From Paraburkholderia sp. UYCP14C (lineage in GTDB: Bacteria > Pseudomonadota > Gammaproteobacteria > Burkholderiales > Burkholderiaceae): DNA of 64,000 bases. Position numbers and translations under genes: made by a program. The stretch lies in the NCBI RefSeq assembly GCF_004197395.1, contig NZ_SELS01000009.1:124001-188000 (forward strand). Reading direction: 5' to 3'. Of the stretch, positions 53,788-63,210 are shown one piece after another. Every line of letters begins with the position of its first letter. Position 1 is the first letter of the stretch. The notes beneath the pieces are model-generated. The model was not told the DNA's origin and ran no database searches. It saw only the letters and a list, made by a program, of their open reading frames with translations.

Positions 53788-54387
53788 ATGACTGCAACGA
53801 AAGACCGGGTTCGCATCGTCGGAACGACCTTGCTGTCGGACGACTGGTACACGCTGAAGAAGGTCACGTTCGACTTTCTGCGTCGCGACGGCACATGGCA
53901 GCGCCAGAACCGCGAGACCTACGATCGCGGCAACGGCGCGACGATCCTGCTGCATAGTCCGCGCACCGGCAACGTGATACTGACGCGACAATTCCGCATG
54001 CCCACCTTCGTGAACGGTCACGACGGCATGATGATCGAAGCGCCGGGCGGCCTGCTCGACAACGCTTCGCCGGAAGAGCGCATCCGCCTCGAAGTCGAGG
54101 AGGAAACGGGGTATCGCGTGGGGCAGGTTCACAAGATTTTCGAGGCCTACATGAGTCCGGGATCCGTAACCGAAAAGCTCTACTTCTATGTCGGCGAGTA
54201 CGACGCGTCGATGCGGATCAACGATGGCGGCGGCGTCGAGGAGGAAGGGGAAGATCTCGAGGTGATCGAAATGCCGTTGCAAGCCGCGTTAAGAGCGGTC
54301 GACGCGGGGGAAATCGTCGACGGCAAGACGATCATGCTGTTGCAGTACGTCGCTTTACGCGGGGTTGCCTCAGCGCGCGCAGCCTAG
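53788..54387 (+). CDS. nudK: NudK-like NUDIX hydrolase (GDP-mannose/ADP-sugar pyrophosphatase type)
   Basis: About 199 residues from the ATG at 53788 (GGAGG upstream). The NudK subgroup signatures are clear: YDRGNGATILLHSPRTGNV and RQFRMPTF before the box, GGLLDNASPEERIRLEVEEE as the Nudix box (Leu where the canonical box has Arg), and YMSPGSVTEKLYFYVGEY after it. These enzymes split nucleotide sugars such as GDP-mannose into NMP and sugar phosphate. The gene overlaps the convergent HAD gene by 18 bases. Confidence 0.87.
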   Translation: MTATKDRVRIVGTTLLSDDWYTLKKVTFDFLRRDGTWQRQNRETYDRGNGATILLHSPRTGNVILTRQFRMPTFVNGHDGMMIEAPGGLLDNASPEERIRLEVEEETGYRVGQVHKIFEAYMSPGSVTEKLYFYVGEYDASMRINDGGGVEEEGEDLEVIEMPLQAALRAVDAGEIVDGKTIMLLQYVALRGVASARAA

Positions 54388-55104
54388 TTGCGTCGCGAGT
54401 TCGTGCAGATCGCCGACGACGAAGTCCCACGCCTCGTCCGCCTTCAGATCGCTTGTCTGCTGCGGGCCATGCTCGGTCGGCCGCAGCACGAACGCGGTGC
54501 TCAGACCGACGCGTCGGGCGGCGGCGAGATCGTTGTTGTGCGCGGCAACGAGGCATAGCTCGCGTGGCGGGATGCCGAGAATGTCTGCCGTTTCGCTATA
54601 GACCTGCGGCGACGGTTTATAAGCGCGGACTACCTCCGCGCCGAGAATGGCATCCCAGGGCAGACCGGCGCGCTTTGCCATGTCGACCATCAGGCGAATG
54701 TTGCCGTTCGAAAGAGGCGCGATGATGAAGCGCGCCTTTAGCCGTTGCAATGCGTCGACGGAATCGGGCCATGGGTCCAGCCGATGCCAGGCGAGGTTCA
54801 ACTCATCGATGTCCGGCTCGGGCACGTTGGCGATGCCGAAGCGCGCCAGCACTTTGACGAGGTTTTCCCGGTGCAGTACGTCGAGACGCACATACGGTCG
54901 CCGTCCGCTGCGCACTTCTTCCATCGCGGGCGAATACTCGCGTCGCCATGCGTCCGCGAAATCGGACGCGTCGAGATTCGGTGCATGTCGCTGCAGAAAC
55001 GCTTGCGCTTCGCGTGCGACGCCGCTTCGCCAGTCGACCACGGTTCCGAAGACATCGAACACGAAAGCTTTGATGGCGGTTTGATGCGTCGAGTCGATGC
55101 CCAT
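54370..55104 (-). CDS. HAD-superfamily hydrolase, haloacid dehalogenase type II
   Basis: A 244-residue protein from the ATG at 55104 with GGAAGG upstream; a longer open frame (to 55284) has no support. HAD motifs: FVFDVFGTVVDWR (nucleophile Asp), APLSNGNIRL (Ser/Asn of type II dehalogenases), the KPSP lysine and VAAHNNDLAAARRVG (Asp of motif IV). It probably removes halide from 2-haloacids or acts on a phosphorylated metabolite. Single gene, convergent with the NUDIX gene. Confidence 0.88.
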   Translation of the reverse strand: MGIDSTHQTAIKAFVFDVFGTVVDWRSGVAREAQAFLQRHAPNLDASDFADAWRREYSPAMEEVRSGRRPYVRLDVLHRENLVKVLARFGIANVPEPDIDELNLAWHRLDPWPDSVDALQRLKARFIIAPLSNGNIRLMVDMAKRAGLPWDAILGAEVVRAYKPSPQVYSETADILGIPPRELCLVAAHNNDLAAARRVGLSTAFVLRPTEHGPQQTSDLKADEAWDFVVGDLHELATQLGCAR

Positions 55105-55202
55105 GACCTTCCTTTTACGGCAGTGGCAGGAACGATCCATCTTAGGCGAAAAGAAAGCACGCGTTGCTATCATCGCTCGACCAATCACGACGGGGTGACT
55201 CA

Positions 55203-56625
55203 ATGGCGACCGGTGACGCTTCGAGCGCGACGCAGTCCGTATGGAACGCGATGCGCGACGACTCGACGCTCGAGCCGAACGCATCGGCGGTGGAAATCGG
55301 CGGATGGATGATTCCGCTCGATCCGAACGCGAGCGCTGCCGATTATTTTCTGCTTACCGAGGACGAACCATGCTGCGGCGGATGCGTGCCGCGCGACCCG
55401 TTGCGCTGCATCGAAGTGACTTCACACGATTCGCTCGAACTCGACGGCGGTCCCGTCCGGCTGCGCGGCCGTCTGATCCGGCTCATCGACGATCCGGCCG
55501 GCTGGCGTTATCGGCTCGAAGCGGCGCGGCGCGTGTCGGAGCCGATGCACGCATCGGGGAGCGGCGCGGGCATGAGCCGGCGCGCGTTTCTCGCGAGCGG
55601 CGCTGCATTGAGTCTTGCGGCCTGTGCGCCGGGACGCTTCGCGGGCTACACCGATTCGCACGAGCCTGACCCGGCCGAGCCGCGCGACAGCGAAGCTGCG
55701 CAGTGGCAAGCTGCCGCCGGTGCGCTGACCATCGACATGCACAGTCACGCCGGCCATCTGATCGTTTCGCGCAATCCGAAGCTCGGCGCGCATCGGCGTT
55801 TGACGCCGGTCAGCGCGCCGATGCGCGCGGGCGGCATGAACGTGATCTGCCTCGCGATCGTCACGGATACCGTCGTCACGCGCGTGTCCGCCGACCGCAA
55901 ACGCTTCGAGGCATGGCGCACGCCGCAGCCCGGCGAGCTTTATCAACTGGGTCAGACCGAGTTTGCTCGTGCGCACGAGTTGATCGAGCGCGAGCGACTG
56001 GTCGTCGTGACCGATGCGGCGATGCTCGCGTCCGCAGACCCGCGGACTCCACATGTGATCATCGCGTCCGAAGGCGGCGATTTTCTCGAAGGCCAACTGG
56101 AGCGTGTCGACGAAGCGTATTCGCAGCATCAGCTGCGGCATTTGCAGTTGACGCATTTCCGCGTCAACGAACTCGGCGACATTCAAACCGTGCCACCCGT
56201 GCATGGCGGTCTCACCGATTTCGGCGCGGACGTCGTGCGCCGTTGCAACGCGCTAGGCATCGTCGTGGACGTCGCGCATGGCACGTACGACCTGGTGAAG
56301 CGCGCGGCGTCCGTCACGACGAAGCCGCTGGTGTTATCGCACACGGCAGACGGGCGGCGTGATCGGCGTGTGGCCGAGTTCGGGGACGTTCCACAATCTC
56401 GATGGGATGGCGCACGGCTTCAAACGGATGGTCGACGTGGTCGGCGTCGAGCATGTCGGACTCGGTACGGATATGTACGGCTTCATCTCACCGCCGGTTT
56501 TCCGCGACTATAACCAGTTGCCGGCTTTGGGGGCCGCGCTGCTTTCGGCCGGATTCTCGCAGCAGGAAAGCGAATTGCTGTTGGGCGGTAATTATCGGCG
56601 CGTGTTCGAGGCGTCGATGGGGTGA
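55203..56625 (+). pseudogene. M19 membrane dipeptidase, broken by a deletion/frameshift; fused N-terminal segment
   Basis: The first frame runs from 55203 to 56513. Its first 123 residues are a small Cys-containing domain (DEPCCGGCVPRDPL) of unknown family. An ATG at 55572 then opens a Tat/lipoprotein-like signal (MSRRAFLASGAALSLAAC) and the dipeptidase: IDMHSHAG, ASEGGDFLEG, LTHFRVNELGD, VVDVAHGTYD, LVLSHTA. Near 56350 the match jumps to another frame (GGVIGVWPSSGTF, HVGLGTDMYG, LLGGNYRRVFE, ending 56625). About 25 residues expected between SHTA and GGVIG are missing. So a deletion removed codons and shifted the frame; a sequencing error alone would not explain the gap. Confidence 0.75.
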
Positions 56626-56723
56626 TCTGCGCGGCGAATGCACCATACGTGCGAGGCAAACGTCTCCCGGTTGGCTCCTAACTTCGATCGGGCCTGCCCG
56701 GTCGAACTACCCAAGGAATCCTG

Positions 56724-57107
56724 ATGCCCACCCCGAACTCACTGCACCCCTTTGCCTTCGTCCTCGCCGTCCAGGACCTCGACCGAAGCACCGCGTATTT
56801 CCGCGACGTGCTCGGCTTCCACGCGGACTGGGCCGACGCCTCCGATTGGCGCCTGCTGTCGCGAGGCCAGGTGCGCGTCATGCTCGGCTCTTGCCCGGAC
56901 GCCGTACCGGCCTCGTCGATCGGCGATCACAGTTACTTCGGCTACATGGAAGTCGACGATGTCGACGTGCTTCACGACGAGTTCGTTCGGCAACGCGCGC
57001 TGATTGTTTCGCCGCCGGCGGACCGTCCGTACGGCATGCGCGAATTCGTCGCCGCAACGCCCGACGGACACCGCTTCGTGGTCGGCCAGGCCGTCGTGCG
57101 GAAATAG
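56724..57107 (+). CDS. VOC-family protein (glyoxalase fold)
   Basis: A 127-residue single-domain VOC protein with AAGGA upstream. It shows FAFVLAVQDLDRSTAYFRDV at the start, a central YFGYMEVDDVDVLHDEF and the final REFVAATPDGHRFVVGQ, the two repeats of the fold. The metal-ligand pattern is incomplete, so it may be a bleomycin-resistance-like binding protein rather than a glyoxalase. It precedes the SRPBCC gene by 150 bases. Confidence 0.85.
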   Translation: MPTPNSLHPFAFVLAVQDLDRSTAYFRDVLGFHADWADASDWRLLSRGQVRVMLGSCPDAVPASSIGDHSYFGYMEVDDVDVLHDEFVRQRALIVSPPADRPYGMREFVAATPDGHRFVVGQAVVRK

Positions 57108-57257
57108 GCGCGCGGACAGCGGGCGGGAAGCGAAAGCGGCAGCGGATCGTGTCGACGCCGTCTACGGGTTTTGCCTGGTCTCGTGCGTGTCGATTCCCGC
57201 AACGCGGGCGCGTCGTGACAGTATGTTCAACCCACTCCAGTGAAAGGCACACTCATC

Positions 57258-57704
57258 ATGGCTACCGGAACCGTCAAATTTCACCGTGTTTTGCGCACGA
57301 CGCCCGAGCGTATCTATAGCGCGTTCCTCGAACCCGCCGCGATGGCGAAATGGCTGCCGCCATATGGTTTCACCTGCGACGTGCATCAGATGGATGCGCG
57401 CGTCGGCGGCACCTACCGGATGTCGTTTCGCAACTTCGGCTCGGGCAAGGGTCACTCGTTCGGCGGCGAGTATCTCGAACTGGTGCCGTTCGAAAAGATC
57501 CGCTATTCGGACCATTTCGACGATCCGAATCTGCCCGGTCAGATGCACACGACCGTTTCGTTGCGGCAGGTGTCGTGCGGTACCGAATTGAACATCGTGC
57601 AGGAGGGCATCCCCGAAATGATTCCGGTCGAGATGTGTTACCTCGGCTGGCAGGAGTCGCTTGCGCAGCTGGCGAAGCTGGTCGAGCCGGAGATTCCGGA
57701 CTGA
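57258..57704 (+). CDS. SRPBCC/AHSA1-family protein
   Basis: About 148 residues from the ATG at 57258; a GTG six codons upstream is the alternative. The START-like fold is recognisable from VLRTTPERIYSAFLEPAAMA, KWLPPYGFTCDV, VGGTYRMSFRNF and the final LGWQESLAQLAKLVE helix. These proteins bind small hydrophobic ligands or act as Aha1-type co-chaperones; the role here is unknown. Confidence 0.87.
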   Translation: MATGTVKFHRVLRTTPERIYSAFLEPAAMAKWLPPYGFTCDVHQMDARVGGTYRMSFRNFGSGKGHSFGGEYLELVPFEKIRYSDHFDDPNLPGQMHTTVSLRQVSCGTELNIVQEGIPEMIPVEMCYLGWQESLAQLAKLVEPEIPD

Positions 57705-57785
57705 CACGTCGGCGCGGTTCCATACCGCGCCGGCCGCACTCGACCACTCAAGCCGGGAACGTTCGGCGTATAGACGGCGCCTCGG

Positions 57786-58478
57786 CTACATCGTCGGAAT
57801 CACGCTCGGCGATTCCAGATGGCTCTCTACCCGCTTGATGCCGGGCACGTTCTCCGCGGCGACGCGGATTGCGCGTTTCTCCTCTTCGGATTCGATGATG
57901 CCCCACAGATGCGCGACGCCGTCCTTGACGAATACGCCGTGTTTCGCGAGCCCCCAGCGCTGTCCGTGCATCTCGCGCAGGATTGCGTCACGCAGGCTCG
58001 CATCGTCGTGCGAGCCTGTGTCGATTGTTGGCTCGACGGCCGCGAGTGCGCGGATCAGGTTGGAGCGGCTGACGATGCCGACGAGCTGTCCATCCTTCAG
58101 CACCGGCACGCGCTTCAGATGCCGGCGTTCCATCAGATCGGCGATCTGGTGCAGCAGCATGTCTTCGGGAATCGAAATGACGTTCTCGCACATCACGTCG
58201 CCGACGACATGCCCATGCTCCTTCACATACCTCGCGGCCTGCTCGCGCGCCGACGACGACAGCAACTCGAGCCACCAGCGACGTTTGCCGTGCCCGGTGC
58301 CGTTTTCCACACGATGCAGCAGATCGCCTTGACTGACGATGCCTATCACCTGGCCGTCAGCACCGAGCACCGGCATGCCGCTGATGTGGTGATCGACGAA
58401 CAGCTTCGCTGCGTCGTGGATGGTCATATCCGGTGTGGCGGTGATGACCGAAGAAGTCATGATGTCGAGCGCGCGCAT
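57786..58478 (-). CDS. CBS-CBS-BON domain protein
   Basis: A 230-residue cytosolic protein. The first CBS motif (residues 5-60; PDMTIHDAAKLFVDHHISGM) and second (about 95-155; PEDMLLHQIADLMERRHLKR) form a Bateman module that binds adenosine nucleotides. The last 70 residues are a BON domain (VKDGVAHLWGIIESEEEKRA). The ribosome site GGGGAAG is good. It is a frequent stress-related architecture in proteobacteria; the partner is unknown. Confidence 0.9.
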   Translation of the reverse strand: MRALDIMTSSVITATPDMTIHDAAKLFVDHHISGMPVLGADGQVIGIVSQGDLLHRVENGTGHGKRRWWLELLSSSAREQAARYVKEHGHVVGDVMCENVISIPEDMLLHQIADLMERRHLKRVPVLKDGQLVGIVSRSNLIRALAAVEPTIDTGSHDDASLRDAILREMHGQRWGLAKHGVFVKDGVAHLWGIIESEEEKRAIRVAAENVPGIKRVESHLESPSVIPTM

Positions 58479-59059
58479 GTTCTTCCCCTGTGCGGGCGCG
58501 ACGAGTCCTCATCGGTTGCACGCGTCGCGCGATTTCGGCAGACGCACCGGCGGCGGGCCCGCTCAGTGCTGAGGCGCCTGATCCGGTGTTCAACGCAGCG
58601 TCGCTCGGGTCGCGCGCGCTTCACGCTTGCGGCGGGTGAAGCACCTCGCACGGCGTGTCGTCGTCGCGACACCGGGCACGACGAACCGCCGCGGTTCTGG
58701 CGCGGCTGCGCGGACCCCGATCGGCCACGCGGCGCAGCCTCAGTCCATCAAAGTGATCGTGTTGTGGCTGGCGGTCCGGAGCGGCGCGATGCCGTCGGCG
58801 CATGGATACGCAACAGCCTGTTGAGGAATGCGACACGCACAGAGTGTAGGTTAACTTTGCCGGGCGGGATGGCAAGCGAGGGAGATTTTGCCGCTGGGAA
58901 AGGGAGACGGCAGAGTCGCCGGCGAAGCGTTTTCTACGCGTGATTAACGGTGGAGTGGGTTCCGAAAGTGATGACGCGTGGTGCGTTGCGGCAATATTCA
59001 GGTTGCTGTGGAACCCAGGACCTTTTGCGCCGAGGCGTTTTGACTTCAGCATTGCCCGC
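58479..59059. other. 580-base region without a convincing gene
   Basis: Open frames exist on both strands but have skewed Arg/His-rich composition typical of GC-rich shadow frames. No ribosome site or family match was found. The CBS gene promoter should lie at its left end. Nothing else is evident. Confidence 0.5.
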
Positions 59060-59347
59060 TCAAAGCGGTGGGCAAGGTTCGCTGACGAACCACGCTTGCG
59101 CGCGAGCTTCGTCAGCACTTGACGGCGTGTCGACGGAGCCGGATTCGATGAGATCGATCAAGGTGGTCTGCACTTCAAGCAACGGCGTCGCCGTCACGGC
59201 GGTCGCTACCCCGTCGGATTTCGGAAGCAGTCCAGCGAATGCCGCGATTCCCGTCGCGCAGGTCGCGACGAGTAGGGCGGCAGCAAGCACGGCTGCACTG
59301 CCGCGAACCGCTCGCTTGGGCGCGAGGTCTGCAAAACATCGCATCAT
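59060..59347 (-). CDS. Small exported protein of unknown function
   Basis: A 95-residue frame starting at a double ATG (59347) with GGAG 7 bases upstream. Residues 1-38 look like a signal peptide or a single anchor (RGSAAVLAAALLVATCATG). The rest is short and polar, ending in SEPCPPL. A longer frame opening at 59629 lacks a ribosome site. I do not recognise the family. Confidence 0.55.
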   Translation of the reverse strand: MMRCFADLAPKRAVRGSAAVLAAALLVATCATGIAAFAGLLPKSDGVATAVTATPLLEVQTTLIDLIESGSVDTPSSADEARAQAWFVSEPCPPL

Positions 59348-59582
59348 GGCTATCTCCAGTTGACGCGGTCTTTGTATGCAAAGGCTGTGCCGACGCAGGG
59401 GCCTGCCGGGAAGCATGCTGCCGGCCGCCTGCACCCTTGTTGACTGCTGTCTGACGATGGCGACGCGAACGCGGTGGTGGGACGCACCGTACACCTTGAC
59501 CCGCTGCGACGACCCGAACCCAACACTTCCCTGCAACGAATCGCCCCGCAAGGGTTGAATGTTTGCCCGGCAAGTGTTCAGA

Positions 59583-59631
59583 AATTGTCCGGTTCCAACC
59601 GCTTGAACGGCTTGGAACCCTGGCGACAATT
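59583..59631. repeat. Long imperfect hairpin in intergenic DNA
   Basis: The 505-base gap 59348-59852 has no convincing gene but contains this structure: AATTGTC (59583) pairs with GACAATT (59625-59631), GGTTCCAA (59591) with TTGGAACC (59612-59619), and CCG with CGG at the tip. That makes 18 paired bases in three blocks. It might be a decayed mobile-element end, an operator or an RNA structure. A second less GC-rich patch lies at 59640-59780. Confidence 0.45.
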
Positions 59632-59852
59632 CACTTACTGCGAAGTACCACTACAAGAAGAACGAATGACCAACTACCCATTTGCAGTGCGAGCCATTGC
59701 CAACGACTTCGCAAGCCCCGCCTGTGGGGGATACGCACCGATATACCGTTTCCTCCTACTGAACAGCTGTACTAACATCCAGTAACGGTTCGAGCACTGA
59801 CGACCGGGGCGGCGCCGGGGAGGCAGGCGTGCTTCCCTCCAGGAGGACCAGG

Positions 59853-60293
59853 ATGAAAGAAAACTCGTCTCGGGAAATCGTCGAACTGCTGACAAAAGTG
59901 GTCGGCCGGACCGCTACGCATGTACCCAGGGGGCAAACCCGCCGGAGTGCCTCGAAAGCGAATGACCGGCTCGAAGAGATCAAACGGAACAGCGCGTTCG
60001 CTCGCCAGTACGAGTCCGCACCGGAACCGCTACGCGAATTGGTGATGAAGCGGACCGTAGAAGTGCATGATCTGGCAATTTCCCAGGATTACACGGGCGC
60101 CCTCACAGCCCTCACGGCGGTCGTCGCTTTTCTTCATCGACATCTCGTCGACGACTCGGGCTCGGTGACGCCACCCAGCAAATTGGCAAGCATCGATCTG
60201 GACGCCGTTCACCAGGCGCTTCTGCTTGGAGGTCTGCCGGGACAGTCGCAGCAAGACCCGGATGACGACAACCCGCCGCCAGTGCGTCGCTGA
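59853..60293 (+). CDS. Hypothetical soluble protein, first gene of a two-gene cassette
   Basis: A 146-residue protein with GGAGG ahead of the ATG. The N-terminal 60 residues are basic, the middle is helical (EPLRELVMKRTVEVHDLAIS, TAVVAFLHRHLVDD), and the end is acidic and Pro-rich (DPDDDNPPP). There is no signal or membrane helix. I do not recognise the family. It lies 22 bases before a coiled-coil membrane protein gene in the same direction, so the two probably act together. Confidence 0.7.
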   Translation: MKENSSREIVELLTKVVGRTATHVPRGQTRRSASKANDRLEEIKRNSAFARQYESAPEPLRELVMKRTVEVHDLAISQDYTGALTALTAVVAFLHRHLVDDSGSVTPPSKLASIDLDAVHQALLLGGLPGQSQQDPDDDNPPPVRR

Positions 60294-60315
60294 ACTTGCC
60301 AGGGGATAACCTCCG

Positions 60316-61404
60316 ATGCTCTCGGGCCTATCGAAACTGCTGGACAAGGCATTTATCCTCGGCTTCTTTTTGCCGGCCCTGCTTGGCTTCACAGGCTTTC
60401 TCGCAGCCAACGCGGATATCCCGGCATTTTGCGAGTTGCTGAACAAGGCGAGCTCGGACAGCGAAAAGGTTGGAGGCTTGTTCTATTTCGTCATAGTCGT
60501 ATGGGTTCTATCGCTGATCCTGCTGGTATCGAACAACTGGTTTTATCAGGTTCTCGAAGGATACAAATGGCCATTCGATCGCGAGGCGTGGAAGCGCGAA
60601 CAGCGCAATCGCCGCAAGCGTCAGCTGGACCTGATAGATCGCCTCCGTACGGAACTCGATACGGCGAACAGTACGATCGAGCGGCTTGAAGACTCAAAGG
60701 AATCGTCGGAATACAGAACGGCAGAATCGACCAGAACCACCGTGAGGGCGAGGTTGTACCGCACCCAGGAGCAGAACGCCCGTGATTTCCCCCGGTATGA
60801 AAATCTTGTCCTTTCTACGGCCTTTGGGAACACGTTGCGGGCATTCGAGGGTTACTCGAGCGAAGTCTATAAGGTTGACAGCATATTCGTATGGCCGCGT
60901 CTTCTTGCAGTCATCCCAAAGGACTATCAAGCCGCACTTGCGGACGCGAGAGCTCCGGTTGACTTTCTGGTCGGGCTCGTCGTTCTGGGTACGTTCACGT
61001 TCATCTTCACCTTCGTGCGAGCGATCGACATGTGGCTCGTAGAGGGGCTGCCTGCTAGTTGCCTGTTGGCTGATCTGTTGCGCAATGCTGCGATTGCGGC
61101 CGCCATTGCAGCAATCGCGTATCGGCTTGCCATTCTTGCGGCAAGAAGCTGGGGCGATGTCGTCAAAGCAGCGTTTGACCTTTATCTGCCGGCACTCGCC
61201 GAGCAGTTGGGTTTTGTTCTCCCGACATCCCAGGCTGCACAGCGTAAGTTTTGGGGCGCATGGAACATGCAGTTCCGCTTCCATGCACCGGCGAATACCG
61301 CGGGGTGGACACGTGTCAAGCCCGCGACGCCACCGGTAACGACACAGGCTGATGGGGAGGAAGCGGACTCGGCAGGCGAAAGCGATGAGATGCGCGGAGG
61401 TTGA
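60316..61404 (+). CDS. Hypothetical four-helix membrane protein with coiled coil
   Basis: A 362-residue protein. Hydrophobic helices at about 13-31 and 56-78 are followed by a charged coiled coil (about 92-135; RLRTELDTANSTIERLEDSK). A soluble stretch leads to helices at about 216-240 and 258-284, and an acidic C-terminus (EEADSAGESDEM). No catalytic motif or known family was found. It is probably co-transcribed with the upstream hypothetical gene. Both are somewhat less GC-rich than their neighbours, a possible sign of transfer. Confidence 0.72.
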   Translation: MLSGLSKLLDKAFILGFFLPALLGFTGFLAANADIPAFCELLNKASSDSEKVGGLFYFVIVVWVLSLILLVSNNWFYQVLEGYKWPFDREAWKREQRNRRKRQLDLIDRLRTELDTANSTIERLEDSKESSEYRTAESTRTTVRARLYRTQEQNARDFPRYENLVLSTAFGNTLRAFEGYSSEVYKVDSIFVWPRLLAVIPKDYQAALADARAPVDFLVGLVVLGTFTFIFTFVRAIDMWLVEGLPASCLLADLLRNAAIAAAIAAIAYRLAILAARSWGDVVKAAFDLYLPALAEQLGFVLPTSQAAQRKFWGAWNMQFRFHAPANTAGWTRVKPATPPVTTQADGEEADSAGESDEMRGG

Positions 61405-61466
61405 CCGTCGAATCCGCGATTCGTAGCCTGCAGAGCTTTTGTTTCGGGACTGGAGCTGGGTGCACC

Positions 61467-61769
61467 ATGACACAGTTCAATACCGATTTGCGGACCAGAC
61501 TGGTGCGGGTCTATGGTCAGGTGCAGGGTGTAGGTTACCGGCAGGCTTGCATCGACGAGGCCACGGCCCGAGGAATCACGGGTTGGGTGCGCAACCGGAT
61601 GGACGGTTCGGTCGAAGCCGCGTTGCAAGGCCAAGCTGAAGCACTCGACCGAATTTGCGAGTGGCTGGTTGACGGTACGCATGCAGCTTTGGTGGACCGG
61701 CTGGAAGTCCAGGAACTACCGCTACCCGTGGCCAGGTTCGATGAATTCAAGCTCGCCGCGACGCTCTAG
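61467..61769 (+). CDS. acyP: Acylphosphatase
   Basis: A 100-residue enzyme that hydrolyses acyl phosphates. The signature VYGQVQGVGYRQACIDEA holds the phosphate-binding loop with the essential Arg, and GWVRNRMDGSVEAALQG contains the catalytic Asn. I choose the ATG at 61467 because the family starts just before the first strand. The length is normal. It follows the hypothetical membrane gene by 62 bases, probably as an independent housekeeping gene. Confidence 0.93.
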   Translation: MTQFNTDLRTRLVRVYGQVQGVGYRQACIDEATARGITGWVRNRMDGSVEAALQGQAEALDRICEWLVDGTHAALVDRLEVQELPLPVARFDEFKLAATL

Positions 61770-61819
61770 TGGATGTCGGAGGGTTGCCGCATCCTTCGGC
61801 GCGTTCGAGCACCGGCGAC

Positions 61820-62635
61820 CTACGGCTTGAGTGCGGAAGCCAGAACGCAGCTCATGGGAAGCCGCAGTTCCCCGGTGTCGGTCTGATACGTCTCTACATC
61901 GCGTCCGACGGCCCGTTCAATTGACGCGAGCGCGGCCGGCGTCTGCGCGTGTAGCAACGCGGCAACCCGCACGCCGCCACGTAGCAGTGCATGAAAGGGG
62001 GTATCGGGCGCACGGAGCGTGAGCGTCAGATCCAACTCCCGCACCTCCGGTTGGACGAACCCGGCATCGAGCAGCACGCGTCGCGATTCCTCCCAGTCGC
62101 TGAAGCGAAAGAAGGGTGGTCCCGGCGGGACGGGTACATCGGTCGTGCCGTGCTCTTCGATTGCCTTTAACACGATGCCGAAGCCTACCGCCTTGTTCGG
62201 TGTCGCCCATACCGTGAAGGCGATTCTGCCGTTAGGTTGCAGTACACGAAACGCCTCCGCGACTGCGCGCTCGGGGTGCGGAAAATGCAACAGCGCGAAG
62301 CTGATGCCCACTGCCGCGAAGCTTTCGTCGGGAAATGGCAAATCCTCCGCGTCGCCGACGCGGAACTCGAGTCCCGGAAAGACGCGTCTCGCCTTGTCGA
62401 CCATCGCGACCGAGAAATCCACGCCAGCGACATCCGCGCCGCACCGCGTAGCGGCCGCCGCGAGGTAGCCAGGGCCGCACGCGACGTCGAGAAAACGCGT
62501 GCCCCGCCGAACGCACAGGGTCTCGAGCATTGCGTGGTTCGACTGGGCGGTCAAATCGCCGAAATACTCATGATAGGCCTGCGCGACCCGCTCCCAACCT
62601 TCGTGCTCGAAGGTGCTGAAGTCGAGTTGTCCCAT
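61820..62635 (-). CDS. Class I SAM-dependent methyltransferase (UbiE/methyltransferase 11 type)
   Basis: A 271-residue enzyme. The SAM-binding motif I is FLDVACGPGYLAAAA, followed by AGVDFSVAMVDKA and the acidic VGDAEDLPFPDESF. Motif ISFALLHFPHPERAV and the LQPNGRIAFTVWA strand are typical of Methyltransf_11. The ATG at 62635 is preferred to a GTG four codons upstream. The substrate is unknown; it is not next to a biosynthetic operon. Confidence 0.9.
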   Translation of the reverse strand: MGQLDFSTFEHEGWERVAQAYHEYFGDLTAQSNHAMLETLCVRRGTRFLDVACGPGYLAAAATRCGADVAGVDFSVAMVDKARRVFPGLEFRVGDAEDLPFPDESFAAVGISFALLHFPHPERAVAEAFRVLQPNGRIAFTVWATPNKAVGFGIVLKAIEEHGTTDVPVPPGPPFFRFSDWEESRRVLLDAGFVQPEVRELDLTLTLRAPDTPFHALLRGGVRVAALLHAQTPAALASIERAVGRDVETYQTDTGELRLPMSCVLASALKP

Positions 62636-62937
62636 GCTCACCCCCACCGGTTTTACACGTTGGCAACTTGTAGCGCAGGCCTATGTTCCGCGCAAACCGT
62701 GTCTCTGCCTATCGGGGAAACAATCCAGGCCGGCGACAGAAAACGCGCACCAATGTGTGGTGCGGTGCACAACCATCGTGGCCTGAAGCCGCCGCGTTTT
62801 CGTGCGCGTCGGCGCCGGCTCACGCGTCCCAACGACCCAACGCGGCTGCTTACTCTCTGGCACGTTGCATGTCAGCGCCAGGTCGCGAAGCGCCTCACTT
62901 GCGCTAGACTGGCTCGAGCAACCGGAAGGAGACCTGG

Positions 62938-63210
62938 ATGATACGCAAGACGCTCAATGCCTCGCAGCTTCAGCAGGAGGTCAACCGGCGAATCCATCGA
63001 CTGCAGGAAATCGTCGAGGATGGCGTGAAGATTCGCGTGCCGCGGCCGCAGTTGCAGGAGGCCGACAAGACAGGCTGCAACTGGAACATGACCCACTTCG
63101 GCAACGCCATCGGCTTCGAGCGCGACATCGAGGGCGTACTCAAGGCCGTGCGAGCGGAATACAACCTCAGTACCGAAGTGAAGGACACGGGCAACCCGTT
63201 TGGGGACTAG
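62938..63210 (+). CDS. Small hypothetical protein (90 residues)
   Basis: AAGGAGA lies 6 bases ahead of the ATG. The protein has an N-terminal amphipathic helix (LQQEVNRRIHRLQEIVEDGV), a Pro-containing strand, and NMTHFGNAIGFERDIEGVLK. It is soluble and has no signal. I do not recognise a named family, but the composition is that of a real gene. It is divergent from the methyltransferase gene. Confidence 0.7.
   Translation: MIRKTLNASQLQQEVNRRIHRLQEIVEDGVKIRVPRPQLQEADKTGCNWNMTHFGNAIGFERDIEGVLKAVRAEYNLSTEVKDTGNPFGD

Noticed and set aside
58621-59118. 165-codon minus-strand frame
   Set aside because: No ribosome site, no family resemblance, Arg-rich composition; overlaps a better-supported small exported gene.
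59474-59785. 103-codon plus-strand frame over the intergenic hairpin
   Set aside because: The frame crosses the hairpin and has no ribosome site or recognisable domain.
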